From positions 392,291,037 to 392,355,036 of the forward strand of contig NC_080672.1 of NCBI RefSeq assembly GCF_030247195.1: DNA of 64,000 bases, written 5' to 3'. Every line of letters begins with the position of its first letter. Position 1 is the stretch's first letter. Below are positions 11,583-23,879 of this stretch, one piece after another. Source of the stretch: Topomyia yanbarensis (taxonomy: Eukaryota; Arthropoda; Insecta; Diptera; Culicidae). A program made the position numbers and the translations under genes. The notes under the pieces were generated by a model that was not told the origin of the DNA, ran no database searches, and saw only the letters and a program-made list of their open reading frames with translations.

Positions 11583-11735
11583 TTTGCCTTTCTCATATAA
11601 AGAAAGGCTATGCAATCACTTCAAAAATCTCCTTTTCAACCAAGGTCCGGAGAGCCGAGTGTCATATACCATTTGATTCAGTTCGTCGAGATGGAAAAAT
11701 GTCTGATGCATAATTTTGAGTGTATGGTATAGATA
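11583..11735. repeat. Mosquito 'ttctcatataaagaaaggct' dispersed repeat
   Basis: The sequence reads 'cctttctcatataaagaaag', then 'gctatgcaatcac', 'ggtccggagagccgagtgtc', 'atataccatttgattcagtt' and 'cgtcgagatggaaaaatgtc'. I recognise this word order as a ubiquitous culicid interspersed repeat; another copy is at about 23880-24080. Noncoding. Confidence 0.7.
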
Positions 11736-12260
11736 CTAGAAGAGCACCAGTTTTCCCATATCACTGGAGTTCCTGGTCATGTCGCCATGGAACGTGTTGT
11801 CTAGTGAAGACGATTGTCAGTTTATTAATTGATCCAACCGAAGGCACGAGTCTACGATGCTAGGACCGAGGTTAGAATTCCGGACGTGATCGTTTCATGA
11901 TCACGCGAGTGGTTGGTTAATGCTTAAGACCGCGTTTGTAAGTTTATAGGTGCTACAATGTTTACTTAACCACCAAGGCGTTTTATTGTTGGCAAAATCA
12001 CGGGCGTAAGTATGTGTAGATGACTGCAATTACATGGTTGCGTTTGTGACCAGGTCTGTGTTATCGCGAAAGCCACGAGCGTTTGCATGTCTATGAGTAT
12101 AGATAGAGTATAGTATAGAGATATAGTAATAAAGGGAATCATAACATGCCGAATAAGGAAAAAATGCAAAGAGATCGGCAGAAGGCTGATAGCACCCAGT
12201 CGTCGCCGGTCTAAAGACCAAATGTCATCAATAGACTTAGACACGGGTGGAGGCGTGAGA
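11736..12260 (-). repeat. Family S dispersed repeat copy
   Basis: It has 'cccatatcactggagttcct', 'gtcatgtcgccatggaacgt', 'gaaggcacgag', 'gatcgtttcatgatcacgcg', 'accaggtctgtgttatcgcg' and ends with 'gatatagtaataaagggaat' and 'cataacatgccgaataagga'. The same tail occurs at 39.6 kb. Two overlapping minus-strand frames here of 92 and 63 codons are chance openings in the repeat. Confidence 0.7.
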
Positions 12261-12427
12261 TAGGAAACTTGTGAGAACTAAATAGATTAGAAGCGACATA
12301 CTCCGTCCGGAATCCGAACTCAGTTGTAAGCTTCTACGGCTGAATTGAAACTCCAATCGGAACATGTCGTCTCCTTGCCATTCTAATCTCTTTTGTGAAG
12401 ACTATGTTATCTAACCGTTTGACGACC

Positions 12428-12770
12428 TTTCGACTTCGTCTCATCAGAATCCGACACTAACTTAGTGACTGGACTAAGCAAGCACCGGATTGACATTAGC
12501 TTTGTCCTGTCAATCATTTTCTTCGTGTTGGAAAAGAATTGGTTTGAACCTATTTTTTTCTACCAAAGAGAAATACAGCATTGAATATTGTATTTTGACT
12601 TCATTAGTTCTCATCAGCTGAATCAGAACTACTTTTCTTGCGGTACATCACGCTCAACTAGGAGTTTGCTCAGAAACACAGTGTATTCGTTTATGAAGCT
12701 AGCGTCAATCCGGTACTAACTTAGTCATGTCTCTAAGTTAGTGCCGGATTCTGATGAGACAGACGAAACG
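12428..12770. mobile_element. Foldback element with ~75-bp inverted arms
   Basis: The left arm 12428-12500 (with 'cgtctcatcagaatccgaca', 'ctaacttagtgactggacta', 'caccggattgacattagc') is the inverted complement of 12698-12770 ('gctagcgtcaatccgg', 'ctaacttagtc', 'agtgccggattctgatgaga'). About 200 bp of AT-rich DNA lies between. No transposase. I could not define a target duplication. Confidence 0.6.
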
Positions 12771-13193
12771 CAAATTCAATAAGTGATTAGAAACTGTTTC
12801 GGAATGTTTTTAATTGATTCTGAATGGAAATAAAAGCTTCAGTTCTCGTTTAATATATTCTTGGAACTTTATTGATGCTAAGTGAAATAATTCCAGCACG
12901 TCGTTCTTCCTATAGAACATTTTTTGTACATACGAATATCTTGATATTTGGAAGTTTATTCGAACTATTTTCGGAGTTTTATTGTATTCAAATGATTTCT
13001 TTTGTACTGTATTTCTTTTGTACTTAAAACATATATTCTAATTTGTACCAAAATTTCGAAAACCTTTCAGAATTAACATTTATTTAAGCATGAGCTGCCT
13101 TACGAAGACATTTATGATTATGCAAAATTCCTAAATAAGTTTTGGCAAAACCAAATGTTTGTCCATAAGGACACAAGACCTAACATGAAGTAT

Positions 13194-13335
13194 GTTTTTT
13201 TATTGTTTTGGACTCTCCTCGTCAGCAATTTGATGTTAATGCTAGTTAAATAAGTCCAAACCAGCACCAAATTAGCGCTAACCAGCATTAAGTTGGTGTT
13301 AGTTACTGACGAGGAAAATTCGAAACACTAAAAAA
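13194..13335. mobile_element. Small foldback element
   Basis: The left arm 'gttttggactctcctcgtca' through 'gttaatgctagttaa' pairs with the right arm 'taaccagcattaagttggtg' through 'ctgacgaggaaaattcgaaa'. The imperfect arms are about 50 bp each with a short spacer; homopolymer T and A lie at the two outer ends. Noncoding MITE-like hairpin. Confidence 0.55.
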
Positions 13336-14369
13336 CCATGCGTTCATGATTTTTTTTTATTTCAGATGAAATCACGACTCTCTATGAGATTTTGTCTTTT
13401 TTGAGTAAAACAAAAGACAGGTTCAGAAGGCAACAAGCCAACGTTTTGTATTGTGTCAAAATAAATTACCTTTCCGATGCCTCTGTACTCTTTCATCACG
13501 CATCATGCCTGCATTTACATAATCAATCATGTGAAGCGACTAAAATGTTGCTACTGGTTCCAACATAAAGTGCTTCGAGACAATGAAAAGTAAATATTGA
13601 TACATACTTTTGTGATTGATTGTGATCGACATCCGGGTGAATTTAAATTTCCGCTAAGATAAAAACATAACTTTTATATAGCATCAGATTAAGTGTTTTA
13701 TTCGTTGTTGTTAATGATCGTGGCAACCAATAGTGAACTAGAGTGCTGAGTTTTTTACAAAGTCTACTAATTAGTAAAGGGAGTTTTGAGCATTTTCTTC
13801 AAATGAGATGGCTTGCAACGCTGAGCTGACATATGAAGTTAATTTTCCTTTCGATTTGTTCAGCTTTCTCCACAATTTTATACTCTTGAACATCTTCTTC
13901 AAATTTTGGATTGTTCAACTAAAAATGACCTTTCGATAAAGCGACTAGCTGCCAATAATACATCTTTTCAAACGACGCTCATTTTGGGTGTATGGGGTAT
14001 TAAATAAACAAAACTGCTTATTCAGTGTGATAAGCTACCAGAGAAGATTCTAGATATCCTATTTCAAACCCAATAAAGCGACTGTGCTGTGCAGTGTAGT
14101 TTACACACGAATGGCATACTGGATCCTTTTTTGTTTAAAAATGATACTGGAGACAATGCCAACATATTTTGCGAACAATATCAAAAAATGGTTGAGGATT
14201 GGTTGTTTCTAAATGTTGTTCACAAAATTTGGAAGACCTTCTGTCTAAATAAGATGGGAAAACAATTCATACGCAGGTATCACTCATCTATTTGTTCAGG
14301 ACGATGTTCGTTAGTCGAATCCTATTGAAAGACAGTAATGTCGATTGGCTGCCTAGTTCTTGGCCTCTG

Positions 14370-15060
14370 CGCACGGAAAATAATCCGTTCCTAAATTCAT
14401 GAAAACAAGACCACGTGAACTGCAGGTATTACAAAAACCGTTACCAAGCTCCTGAAATTATGAATAATAAATCTCGTATTCATGAAACTATTTGCATTTC
14501 CAAAAAACTAGTTCGCGTCGAATGTATACATTGTGAGCCACACGTCCACACAAATTGCTATTAAACTGTGGAACAATGTCATCAAACACGGCCACAGCAA
14601 AAGTCAATCCACGTCGACTGGCCAGCCGGCCACGCCAGGGCACACAGGCTAGTGGTTGAGCGTTAGTATGAGTAGGTGCAGAGTATGAAAAAACACAAAA
14701 CATAAAAAAGGCCCATAAGTCCTCTCGGTCTCCTTGATGTGCCACTATCGAGGAGTAATGCAAAGACCACGCAATATGATGATGTTTGCAATACCGTTAA
14801 ACCCCTCAACGTAGGGGAGGGGCTAAACGCAGAATGATTGTTTATTGAGATTAAAATCCTTTCTGAAATGAAGATGGCGTTACATTTATGTACTGTATGA
14901 TTCGTAGATGGAAAAAAAATCCATTCATAAATTCATGAAAACAAGATCACGATTTCGTGAACTGAAGGATTTACATGACCAAGTTCCTGACATTATGAAT
15001 AATAAACCTCGTATTCATGAAATTATTTGTGTTTCCAAAAAACTAGTGTGTTTGGTAGGG
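14370..15060. repeat. Direct duplication, TCATGA-rich family
   Basis: The block 14377-14515 ('aaattcatgaaaacaagacc', 'gaattatgaataataaa'-like, 'ctcgtattcatgaaa', 'tttccaaaaaactag') recurs at 14910-15050 with about 80-85% identity by eye. The 14.5-14.9 kb spacer contains a CpG-rich patch and no recognisable gene. It forms the left part of the larger array up to 16.3 kb. Confidence 0.6.
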
Positions 15061-15229
15061 TTACTGTGGTTGTTCCCTGGACATGTTTAGTTTTTGTTGT
15101 GATCCTTGTTCACAATTTGGGAATACTCAGACGGCAGTTAAACGATGTTCCTAGCTTATTTACGATTTTTGTGATTTCTCATCAGGTTACCGTGATATTT
15201 TATTTATGAGTTTGCTATCGGATTTTTCT

Positions 15230-15725
15230 GCCAGAATAGCGTAATTTATGTTCATGATTTTCACGATTTTCGTAACGTCTATATCGTGGTATTTAAGTCA
15301 AGATTTCAGAATACTAGTCACGATTTTTGTGTGAGTAATGTGATTTATATTGATGATTTCAGGATCTTGTCACGATTTTCATATTTCTACTCGCGTTATC
15401 GTGATATTCTAGTCACGAGTAGAGTTATATATGTTCATGAATTCAGGATCTTAGTCACGATGTTTGATACATAAAACAAGAGTAATGTGTTATATTCATG
15501 ATTTCAGGATCTTGGTCACGATTTTCGCAATTTTTATTCACGTTATCTTAATATTTTAGTCACGAGTAGAGTGATTTAGGTTCATGATTACAGGATCTTA
15601 GTCGCGATTTTTAATATCTTTGTCACGAATAGTATGATTTATTCTCTTGATTTTAGGATCTTAGTCACGATTTTCGTAATTTATTTGCATGTTATCACGA
15701 TGTTTTATTCTAAATCTTACTTTAG
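15230..15725. repeat. Tandem array with alternating ~86/60 bp units
   Basis: The phrase 'aggatcttagtcacgatttt' recurs at about 15361, 15447, 15506, 15593 and 15655. The spacing alternates (86, 59, 87, 62), suggesting a dimeric ~147-bp unit. Other repeated words are 'gttcatgatt', 'ttcacgttatc' and 'ttagtcacgagtagagt'. It is AT-rich and noncoding. Confidence 0.65.
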
Positions 15726-15769
15726 TAATTTTTCTTTGCCTTATCGCGATCTGCTATTTTTTCAAAAAA

Positions 15770-16300
15770 AATTATGATTTCGCGAACTATTTCACGACCA
15801 CAAATGGTAAGTTGTGACTTTCAGTTCATGAATACATGAACAATATTCTATGATTTCGTGAACTATTTCACGAACACGAGTAGTAAATCGTGGCTAGTAT
15901 ACCAGGAATCATGAACCAGTTCACTAATACTTGAATAATGTATGATCTCGTGAAATGCTTCACGAACGCAAATGGTAAATCGTGACTAGTATACTAGGGA
16001 TCATGAACAAGTTCGCGGGTGCATGAATAGTATTTCATGATTTCGTGAACTATTTCACAACCACGAACGATAAGTCGGGACTATTATACTAAGAATCATG
16101 AACCAGTTCACGAATACATGAATAATATTTGATAGTTTTGTGAACTATTTCTCGATCACGTATATTGGATCCTGACTAATACATTAGAAATCATGAATTA
16201 GTTCACGAGGATTGTATGGATCCATGAATAAAATTCTGAGTTTCGTGAAATAGTTCACGAGGAAGTATCCAGGCTGTTTTGATTTTGTGAATTAATGTTC
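15770..16300. repeat. Tandem array of ~95-bp units built on CGTGAACTATTTCACGA
   Basis: The near-palindrome 'cgtgaactatttcacgaac' occurs at about 15781, 15857, 15949, 16043, 16139 and, in altered form, 16243. Between copies lie 'gtaaatcgtgactagtatac', 'atcatgaaccagttcac' and 'gaatacatgaataatatt'. Unit length is 76-104 bp. Each unit could form small hairpins. The array continues the family seen from 14.4 kb. Confidence 0.65.
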
Positions 16301-16379
16301 CTAAATCTATGAATAACATCATATGTCAACCTTTGGATTTATGAATAATCACTTCCCACAACATCAGGTGGTAATACTG

Positions 16380-19300
16380 GTAGTTGCAAGAAAAGTGCTT
16401 CTTCTAAATCCTTAAAATTGGGAAACAAATTGATCAAAATCAAAGAAAAGAAGCACAACCGCAGAGGTGCTCTCTTCAACAATGCTTCATCTCATTACAT
16501 AGAGTATTCGAGTCTCAATACTTATCGAGCGCAAGCAAGGTTGGAGAAAGGTCATTTTTCGATTGCGCTGAAGCATGATCTGTTGAAAAATCTGCACGTG
16601 TGTCCTTTCAATCCCTCCTAACTCATTCATCCCATATCCATACAAATCTGTACCTCGTTGAAATATAAATTGGAGGAGATAAGTGAGAAGGCCCTTCACT
16701 AGAATAAGGTTACATTCCATGGAATCCCAAGAAATGTTTGAAGAGTACTGATGTTTTGATGAGGCTCAAGTTCCATAATCCTGGTTCGTGGGCAGTTTGC
16801 AGGGAAGTTCTGAGAACCAAGTCGCCTACAGAGAAAATATAGCAGTATTTTTGCAGTATCGACGACCGAACTGAACTATGACTTTCAAATGTCACGACGA
16901 CAGTTTATAAATCTATATCGGCTTAAGTCGAATTTCAATGACAATAGCTCTTCGGAGGCGTTGTCGTTCTGTTATCTCAATATCCCCTCTGAAATATCCG
17001 CTCATCGAGAAGTGTCTTTATTCCCTTGGGAGTGAAGAATACTTCCGTATTGTCTATGTTCTCTATGTCGTTATTTTTCTTATCTCTAACCTTAAAACTT
17101 CCCCAATCCTACCCATCAGGGAAATGATGAAAAGAGAAATCATGGCAAAGCACAAATTTCCGATCAACATGGGGCACGTACCATTTGAGCCAGTCGCTAC
17201 TGATTCCTGATTTATAGATAGAACCTGATTAATATGCCAAGGCCAAGATGCGCAAAATGCTTGAGAAATGTAAATATGAAAACATTTAAAATATTACTAG
17301 ATCTACGACGTATGTCGAGAAGGACTGTGAGGTACACCATGAAGACTGTGATATAGTTCGTATACGGCGCAGAAAAGGCGCTGTTAAAGTTTTCAGGTCA
17401 AAGTTGTCACAGTAAAATTAGTAGGATTAAGCACTTGCCCACACCACCCTGCAAAAGTAATCTTAGAAATAATTTTAAAATGTCCGCAGACGCTAAACTT
17501 CAGCTTGCCAAAGGGTAGTTTATGAAATTAAAATAAAACGGGAAGCTAACTTGCTCAGTCCGCATCTATTTACGATCGTTTGAGAAAGTTATCTTCGGTT
17601 AGAGCCTGTTATGATAGCGCGACACCACTGTATTGCAAAGGTAAATCCCTGTCGAATTGACTTAAATTGACACAGCACAATAAAAAACCATACCATTATA
17701 CGCTAGCATCAATGAATCACGTAAGCAGACATCACTGTTAATCTAATTTATGAACAGATTACTCATAGTCACACGTTTTGTGAATACAAACAAACCCCAC
17801 AACATCATTGGAGAAAGTACCAGGAATGATATGTAAACTCATCATATCTCTGACACAAACACTAGCAGATTATAACCCGTTTGGTATAGAACATACGGGC
17901 TTGGTTCGTGGCCTGACTTTAGCATGTGTGCCATTTTCAATATAATAAAAAAAATCTACGGAGGCGACAGAATTGGACATGTGGCGAATTCGCTTGCGTC
18001 GACAATATGTAACATATGTTTTACATCATCTATGTTACAGGCAAGTGGTACTGAAAAGGAATTGCTACACCCAAACGAAGTGAAAGTTGCAATCAGAACT
18101 ATATGCCTTCCAGGAGTGATTTGATATATTTTTACTGCGGTTGCTGTATGTCATAAACATGCGGATAGTGATGGAGACATTTTTCATACCATGCTTATTT
18201 TCTATCGCTATCACTACGAATGTCAAACTTTAGCCCCATTGAAACGGAACGTTCAAAATAAGTGGAAACAAACCATCGAGCATGAATTGTGCTCGATATC
18301 ATCGATCTCCCAGATATTTCTGCCATCGATTTTCAAAACAGTGTATCTACAAATAAGACACATCCGTTTTAATAATTTTACGATTTCTTCTTAACATTTT
18401 ACATAATATGCGTGAAAATCTTCGTCTTTTAACATACAGATATTGTGGTAATATTGGAAAGTTATCATTTCCACATTCGTTGTTTTCAAATGTTACGTTT
18501 GTACTATTCCCGGTGGGTTAGTTTGTGTCTGTAAATTTCACACATGTCGCTCACCCATCTGACGCTTTCGTTTATCGATTCGATATACATACCTGCATAT
18601 GTAAGCACACAACAATAAAGATCCAAATATCAAACAGAAGGGTTTGGAAATCGACACTATTACCTTAATGTTGACTGTATAAATTCGCTAATCAGTAAAG
18701 CAGATCAACCAACGAAATCAAAGTAAATAGTTAACAGTGCACATAAATCAAAGATATAAAAACACAGTTATTCGATTAATCGCGATTCACAACCAATTCA
18801 TGAATCATTCAATTTGCTGAAAAATGAACTTAATTAACTAACGTTTCTCAGAAAGCTACATCTGCAAAAAAATCGTTAGCATATAGAAGAAAGGCTCATA
18901 CATGTAATAACTCAATTCTCAACTTGGAAAACCGAACCGATTCTATGCAATGTCTGATATATATGTATATGTTCATCGTCACTGTACAAAATAAGATGTG
19001 TGCCATTATAGGGCACACACGTTTTGCAAGTTGTAAAAGATTCGAGTGCACACAAGCTGATGCGGCATTTACACAACGATCGCCATAGTGGGAGCTTTGC
19101 TGTCGATCTTGCTACGCTTCAAAACAATTGCAGATGAAGTATATCGGGTTGGCATAATAAACATAGGGAATGAATACTTGCTTTACAGTTAGATAGAACC
19201 ACTCTCGTATTACTTAACACAATCTGCTGCTACTTACGTTTGACTATCCGATATTTAACCAAAGTTTATAGATTGCTGTTTTCACTTTCCAATTGAGTAT

Positions 19301-19730
19301 ATAATTTTTCCCATTATGGTCCAGATTAACCTATTTGATAGATTAAATTCCCGTAATAATAATTTCCGCATATTGATTTCATTTGAAAGCAGTAGGAATT
19401 ATAAAAATATGTTCAAAGTTGTTGTTGGGGAAACTTTTTTACTGAAAGCTTCCCCATGATCCAAAAACGTCAAAAAATTTGTTTAGGTCTTTAAACCGAT
19501 AAACATTTGATTGTTGATATTTTATGGCGGTGGAAAGCGAATAATTTTTAAAAACGGCATTATTTCACGAAGCAATTGTTTTAGTTGATTGTTAGAGTAG
19601 AACTCCAAATATCTCGACAACTGTTGCATTTTGGAAGTTTTTTGTTAACACTCGCCCACTGTTGCACTTTGTACAACACTTTGGGATTTTTCGATATCAT
19701 TTTGTTGCAAAGACATTTATCAATGCAAAA
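16380..19730. other. No gene established
   Basis: The longest openings (16938-17210 plus and 16487-16895 minus, up to 90 codons) show no domain I recognise and are broken on either side. A 24-base hairpin 'gtgtgccattatagggcaca' lies near 18998-19022. The region is otherwise AT-rich and without clear repeats. Confidence 0.4.
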
Positions 19731-21703
19731 CCCTCGGCATGCTACTGTACCTTGATGTGGTCCGGGGGCTTTTTCACCAAAGCAGTATTACAGTGATTAT
19801 ATCACAGAAACTTGGGATACGATTATTTTTTTTTAGTTAAGCTACATTGTGATCAATTTTAGTACTTAACTTGGCGACCTTTATTGTCCACTGCCATGGT
19901 CAAATTATGTGGGTTTAGGGCCCAATTCTCATTGGAGGCACCCTTCTTTTATTGCTATATTTTAAATTGGATCCATGCTAACACTCGCTAACACAAATTG
20001 TTTATTCTCCCATACACACTCACAATCTCTTATTCCAAACGTACAAACGTGGCCTTCGCGATAACACAATCCTGGTCACGAATGCGAACACCCGCGATCT
20101 CGTCAACATTCAAACACCCCGGAAATTAAATGAACGTTTGCACCTAAAAATTTACTAACGCGTTCTCAAGCATCAACTCACCGCTCGCGCATGGATCAGT
20201 GACGGCCGGAAGTCTCTACTCCTGATCCTAGCAACCCAAACTCATGCCTTCATTAGGACCAATAGGAATAAAAACTAGACAAGACATCTACACGCGATCA
20301 TTGAAGAACATGCGACTGGCCATACGCTTATAATAATGTGTCCACGCGAAGTTACATACAAACTAGCACACGCAACAAAAACGTCAACATGCAAACGCTC
20401 GAGTCCTTCGCGATCATCCACGCACAACCACACACGCGATCTCGTAAAAGGGATAACACCCCGGTGACTAAGTGAACGGTTTAGTACTTATAAATTCACA
20501 AACGCGGTCTCGAGAGTGAACCTCCAAATGCCCGTGTTCGCGCGATCATGAATCGGTTTCGTCCGGAAGCCCCTATTCTCGGCCCTAGTAGCTTAAGTCC
20601 AATGCCTTCAGGTAGACTAATCAAAAAGATGATGCTCATATCCACTAAACTACACGTTCCATGGCGACACAAAAATCGAATTTATACACACGAAGTCACA
20701 TACATGCGACAAACAAACATACAAATGCTTGAGCCCTTCGCGATCATCCACACAACCTACACTCGCGCTCTCGCAGATAATATGAACGTCTCAGCACTTC
20801 TAAACATTCAAACTCGATCTCTAGCGTAAATCTACAGTCCCCCGCACTCGCGCGAGCATGAATCGGTCACGTCCGGAAGTCTCTATCCTTGATTCCAGTC
20901 TAGGTCCATGCCTTCAATTGAATAAACTAGAAAGCTCTCATATCCACTGGAAAACACGTTCCATGGCGTCATGACCGGGAACTCTAGTGATATGAGGTAA
21001 CTCACTCCCTGTTAGAATGTGATCCGTACATCGAAAACTAAATATCAGAATGACGGTCCGCGTGGCCATCCAAGAACATACGCGAATATGTGAATGGCCA
21101 CAGGGTTACAAAATCGAATTTATTCACGCGAAGTCACATACACGAGAGCACACGCGACAAACACGTCAACATACGAACGCTTAAGCTCTTCGCGATCATC
21201 TATGCACACCTACGTTCGCGATCGCGCAAACTTAATAACACTCCGGTAACAATGTTAGCGTTTTAGTACTTGCGAAGTTGCAGGCGCGGTCTCAAACGCG
21301 AACCCGCAAACGCGCACTATCGTGAATCGGTCACGACCCTTCATTCTAGCAACTTAGGTCCATACATTCAGTTATACCAATCAAAAAATAAAGCTCACAT
21401 CCACTAGACAACACGTTCCATGGCGACATGACTGGGAACTCTAGTGATATGGAAGAACCCACTTTGTTCTAGAATCTTAACCGTACACGAAAAATTGAGT
21501 ATTAGATTCACGGTATACGCGCGGTCATTCTGGAACACGCGAATATGCGAAAGGCGGTTTAAATATAAAATTTCTACACGCGAAGTTACATACACGTTGG
21601 CACACCCGACATACAAAGGCACACGCGATCGAACACGTTAACGTACAAATGCTCGAGCCCTTCACGATGATACACGCGATCGCGAGTCCCTACGCCCGCA
21701 CAT
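19731..21703 (+). repeat. Family S element, plus orientation, with 5' 'head'
   Basis: It begins with CCCTCGGCATGCTACTGTAC, the same start as the minus-strand copy whose 5' end is at 41256. The head (19731 to about 19970) matches 41037-41256 inverted. It is followed by CpG-rich modules of about 300-460 bp. Each contains 'gaatcggtcacgtccggaag' (about 20200, 20550, 20860, 21320), 'tagacaacacgttccatggc', 'gactgggaactctagtgata' and 'cttcgcgatcatccacgc'. Module lengths differ through internal deletions. No frame is shared between modules, so it is noncoding. Confidence 0.7.
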
Positions 21704-22196
21704 ACCTGAACCGTACAATGAATATCACATTCAGAATCACGGCCCGCTACAATTGGCCTAAAGCAGTGTTTTAGTTGGCGACATCGCCTGTCTCGTCTGC
21801 AAATTGTAGTATGTGATTCTGACGGGGAGCTCTTACAAAATGTGTTGAACGGAATGTTGTTTTGTCGAATTTCTCATAATGCGTGACCTGGTTTCAACAA
21901 ACAATTACAGATTTTATTGTTGCATTTGAAGTATGTCAGTGAACAAAAATGAATATATCTTGCCCAGAACATGTTATCTGAGAAATATATAGTGGTTTGG
22001 CATTGATAAATGTCTTTTTTTCGAGAGTTGTCCTACTGGAGCTGTAGAGTTAGATTCTTGGAAGGGCTCCCCGTCAGAATCACACACTACAATTGAAGAC
22101 GAGACGGGAAATGTCACCCACTAAAACACTGCCTAAGGCCAATTGCAGCAGGCCGTGATTCTGAATGTGATATTCATTGTACGGTTCAGATATTCA
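21704..22196. repeat. Large palindrome, ~130-bp arms, 233-bp loop
   Basis: The left arm 21704-21832 contains 'aatatcacattcagaatcac', 'taaagcagtgttttag' and 'gattctgacggggagctc'. The right arm 22066-22196 contains the complements in reverse order: 'gggctccccgtcagaatcac', 'ctaaaacactgcctaaggcc' and 'gattctgaatgtgatattca'. Outside the arms family S modules also switch orientation, so the inverted symmetry extends further, with drift. A related half is seen at 33990-34110. Confidence 0.75.
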
Positions 22197-22783
22197 GATA
22201 TATGCGGACGTAGAGACTTCGCGATCGCGTGTATCATCGCGAAGGGCTCGAGCGGTTATACGCTAACCTGTTCGATCACGAGTGCGTTTGTATGTCACGT
22301 GTGCGTAACTTTCCGTGTTTAAATTCTATTTTATGACCGTGTACTTTCGCATATTCGCGTATGTTCTTAGATGATAGCGTGCGGAACGTGAATCTGATAC
22401 TTCATTTTTGGTGTACGGAGGAGATATTCTATTTCACTAGAGTTCCTGGTCATGTCGCCATGGAACGTGGTTAATTTTTTAATTGGTTCCACTGAATGTA
22501 TGAACCTAAGTTGCTAGTACGGAGGGATGTGACCGATTCATGACCGCGCGAACACGGACGTTTGACGGAAGTAGGTGTGCGTGGTTGATCGCGAAGGGCT
22601 TAAGCGATCGTATGTTAACGTGTTTGTCGCGTGTGCTCGCGTGCAAGTGACTTCTCGTGTAGAAATTCGATTTTGTAACCGTGTGGTCATTCACATTCTG
22701 ATAGGGAGCGAATTACCTATGGATGGAATGTGATATCCAGTGTATATGAGAGCTTTCTTTATTTATTTCTTACAAAAGAAAGG
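22197..22783 (-). repeat. Family S modules, minus orientation
   Basis: Landmarks in inverse order to 20-21.7 kb: 'gatcgcgtgtatcatcgcga', 'gagcggttatacgctaacct', 'cactagagttcctggtcatg', 'tcgccatggaacgtgg' and 'gtgaccgattcatgaccgcg'. It continues into a culicid 'ctttcttatttcttac...aaagaaagg'-like repeat that the next element has split. Confidence 0.65.
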
Positions 22784-23879
22784 TACACTCAGGTTTTTTA
22801 CGCGTTTTTTTGCGCGGTATTCTTTTACGCGGATTTTGAAATTTACGCGGTTTTCATTTACGCGGATTTTGAAATTTACGCGGTTTTCATTTACGCGGAT
22901 TTTGAAATTTACGCGGTTTTTACTTACGCGAATTTTGAAATTTACGCGGTTTTCATTTACGCGGATTTTGAAATTTACGCGGTTTTCATTTACGTGGATT
23001 TTGAAATTTGCGCGGATTTTGAAATATGCGCGGATTTTGAAATTTACGCAGTTTTCATTCACGCGGATTTTGAAATTTATGCGGTTTTCATTTACGCGGA
23101 TTTTGAAATTTACGCGGAATTTTTAATTTACGCGGTATCCATTAATGAGGTTCCCATTAACGCGGATTCTTAAATTTACGCGGATTTTGAAATTTACGCG
23201 GTTTTCATTTACGTGTATTTTGAAATTTACGCGGATCTTGAAATTTACGCGGATTTTGAAATTTACGCGGTTTTCATTTACGCTGATTTTGAAATTTACG
23301 CAGTTTTCATTTACGTGGATTTTGAAATTTACGCGGATCTTGAAATTTACGCGGATTTTGAAATTTACGCGGATCTTGAAATTTACGCGGATTTTGAAAT
23401 TTACGCGGTTTTCATTTACGCTGATTTTGAAATTTACGCGGTTTTCATTTACGCGGAATTTTTAATTCACGCGGTATCCATTGATTAGGTTCCCATTAAC
23501 GCGGATTCTTAAATTTACACGGTATTCATTTACGCGGATTTTGAAATTTACGCGGATTTTGAAACTTACGTGGTTTTCATTTACGCGGATTTTGAAATTT
23601 ACGCGGATTTCATTTACACGGATTATGAAATTTACTCGGTTTTCATTTACGCGGTTTTTATTTACGCGGATTTTGAAATTTACGCGGTATTCATTCACGC
23701 GGAATTTTTAATTTACGCGGTATCCATTAATGAGGTTCCCATTAAAGCGGATTCTTAAATTTACACGGTCTTCATTTACGCGGATATTGAAATTTACACG
23801 GTTTTCATTAACGCGGATTTTGAAATTGACGCGGTTCTTTACGCAGCCTGTATCCCCCGCGTAAAAAAATCTGAGTGTA
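22784..23879. mobile_element. MITE-like element carrying a 1-kb 'tttacgcggattttgaaa' minisatellite
   Basis: The ends are TA-CACTCAGGTTTTTTACGCG and CGCGTAAAAAAATCTGAGTG-TA, giving short terminal inverted repeats with TA on both sides. The interior is almost wholly ~17-18 bp units 'tttacgcggattttgaaa' alternating with 'tttacgcggttttcat', about 35 bp per dimer, from 22807 to about 23840, with a longer super-repeat ('gaatttttaatttacgcggt', 'atccattaatgaggttccca') at about 23118, 23455 and 23700. Long frames on both strands are a by-product of the repeat lacking stops. A 117-bp relative with the same ends lies at 35856. Confidence 0.8.

Noticed and set aside
15230..16300. Possible CRISPR-like array because of regularly spaced palindromic repeats
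   Set aside because: Repeats are AT-rich, imperfect and unequal in spacing, spacers are themselves repeated, no cas genes exist and the DNA is eukaryotic.
16938..17210. 90-codon hydrophobic frame considered as a receptor fragment
   Set aside because: Neither strand gives a continuous multi-helix protein or any receptor signature; both neighbouring sides are closed by stops.
19700..22020. The shared 18-base word aaagacatttatcaatgc (19710 and, inverted, 22000) as a target duplication
   Set aside because: The copies are inverted, not direct, so they are not a target duplication; they may be part of the wider inverted symmetry.
22730..23758. Long open frames on both strands (up to 147 codons) with repeating peptides such as ILKFTRFSFTR
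   Set aside because: They exist only because the minisatellite unit has no stops; the peptide is a translation of the repeat in several frames.
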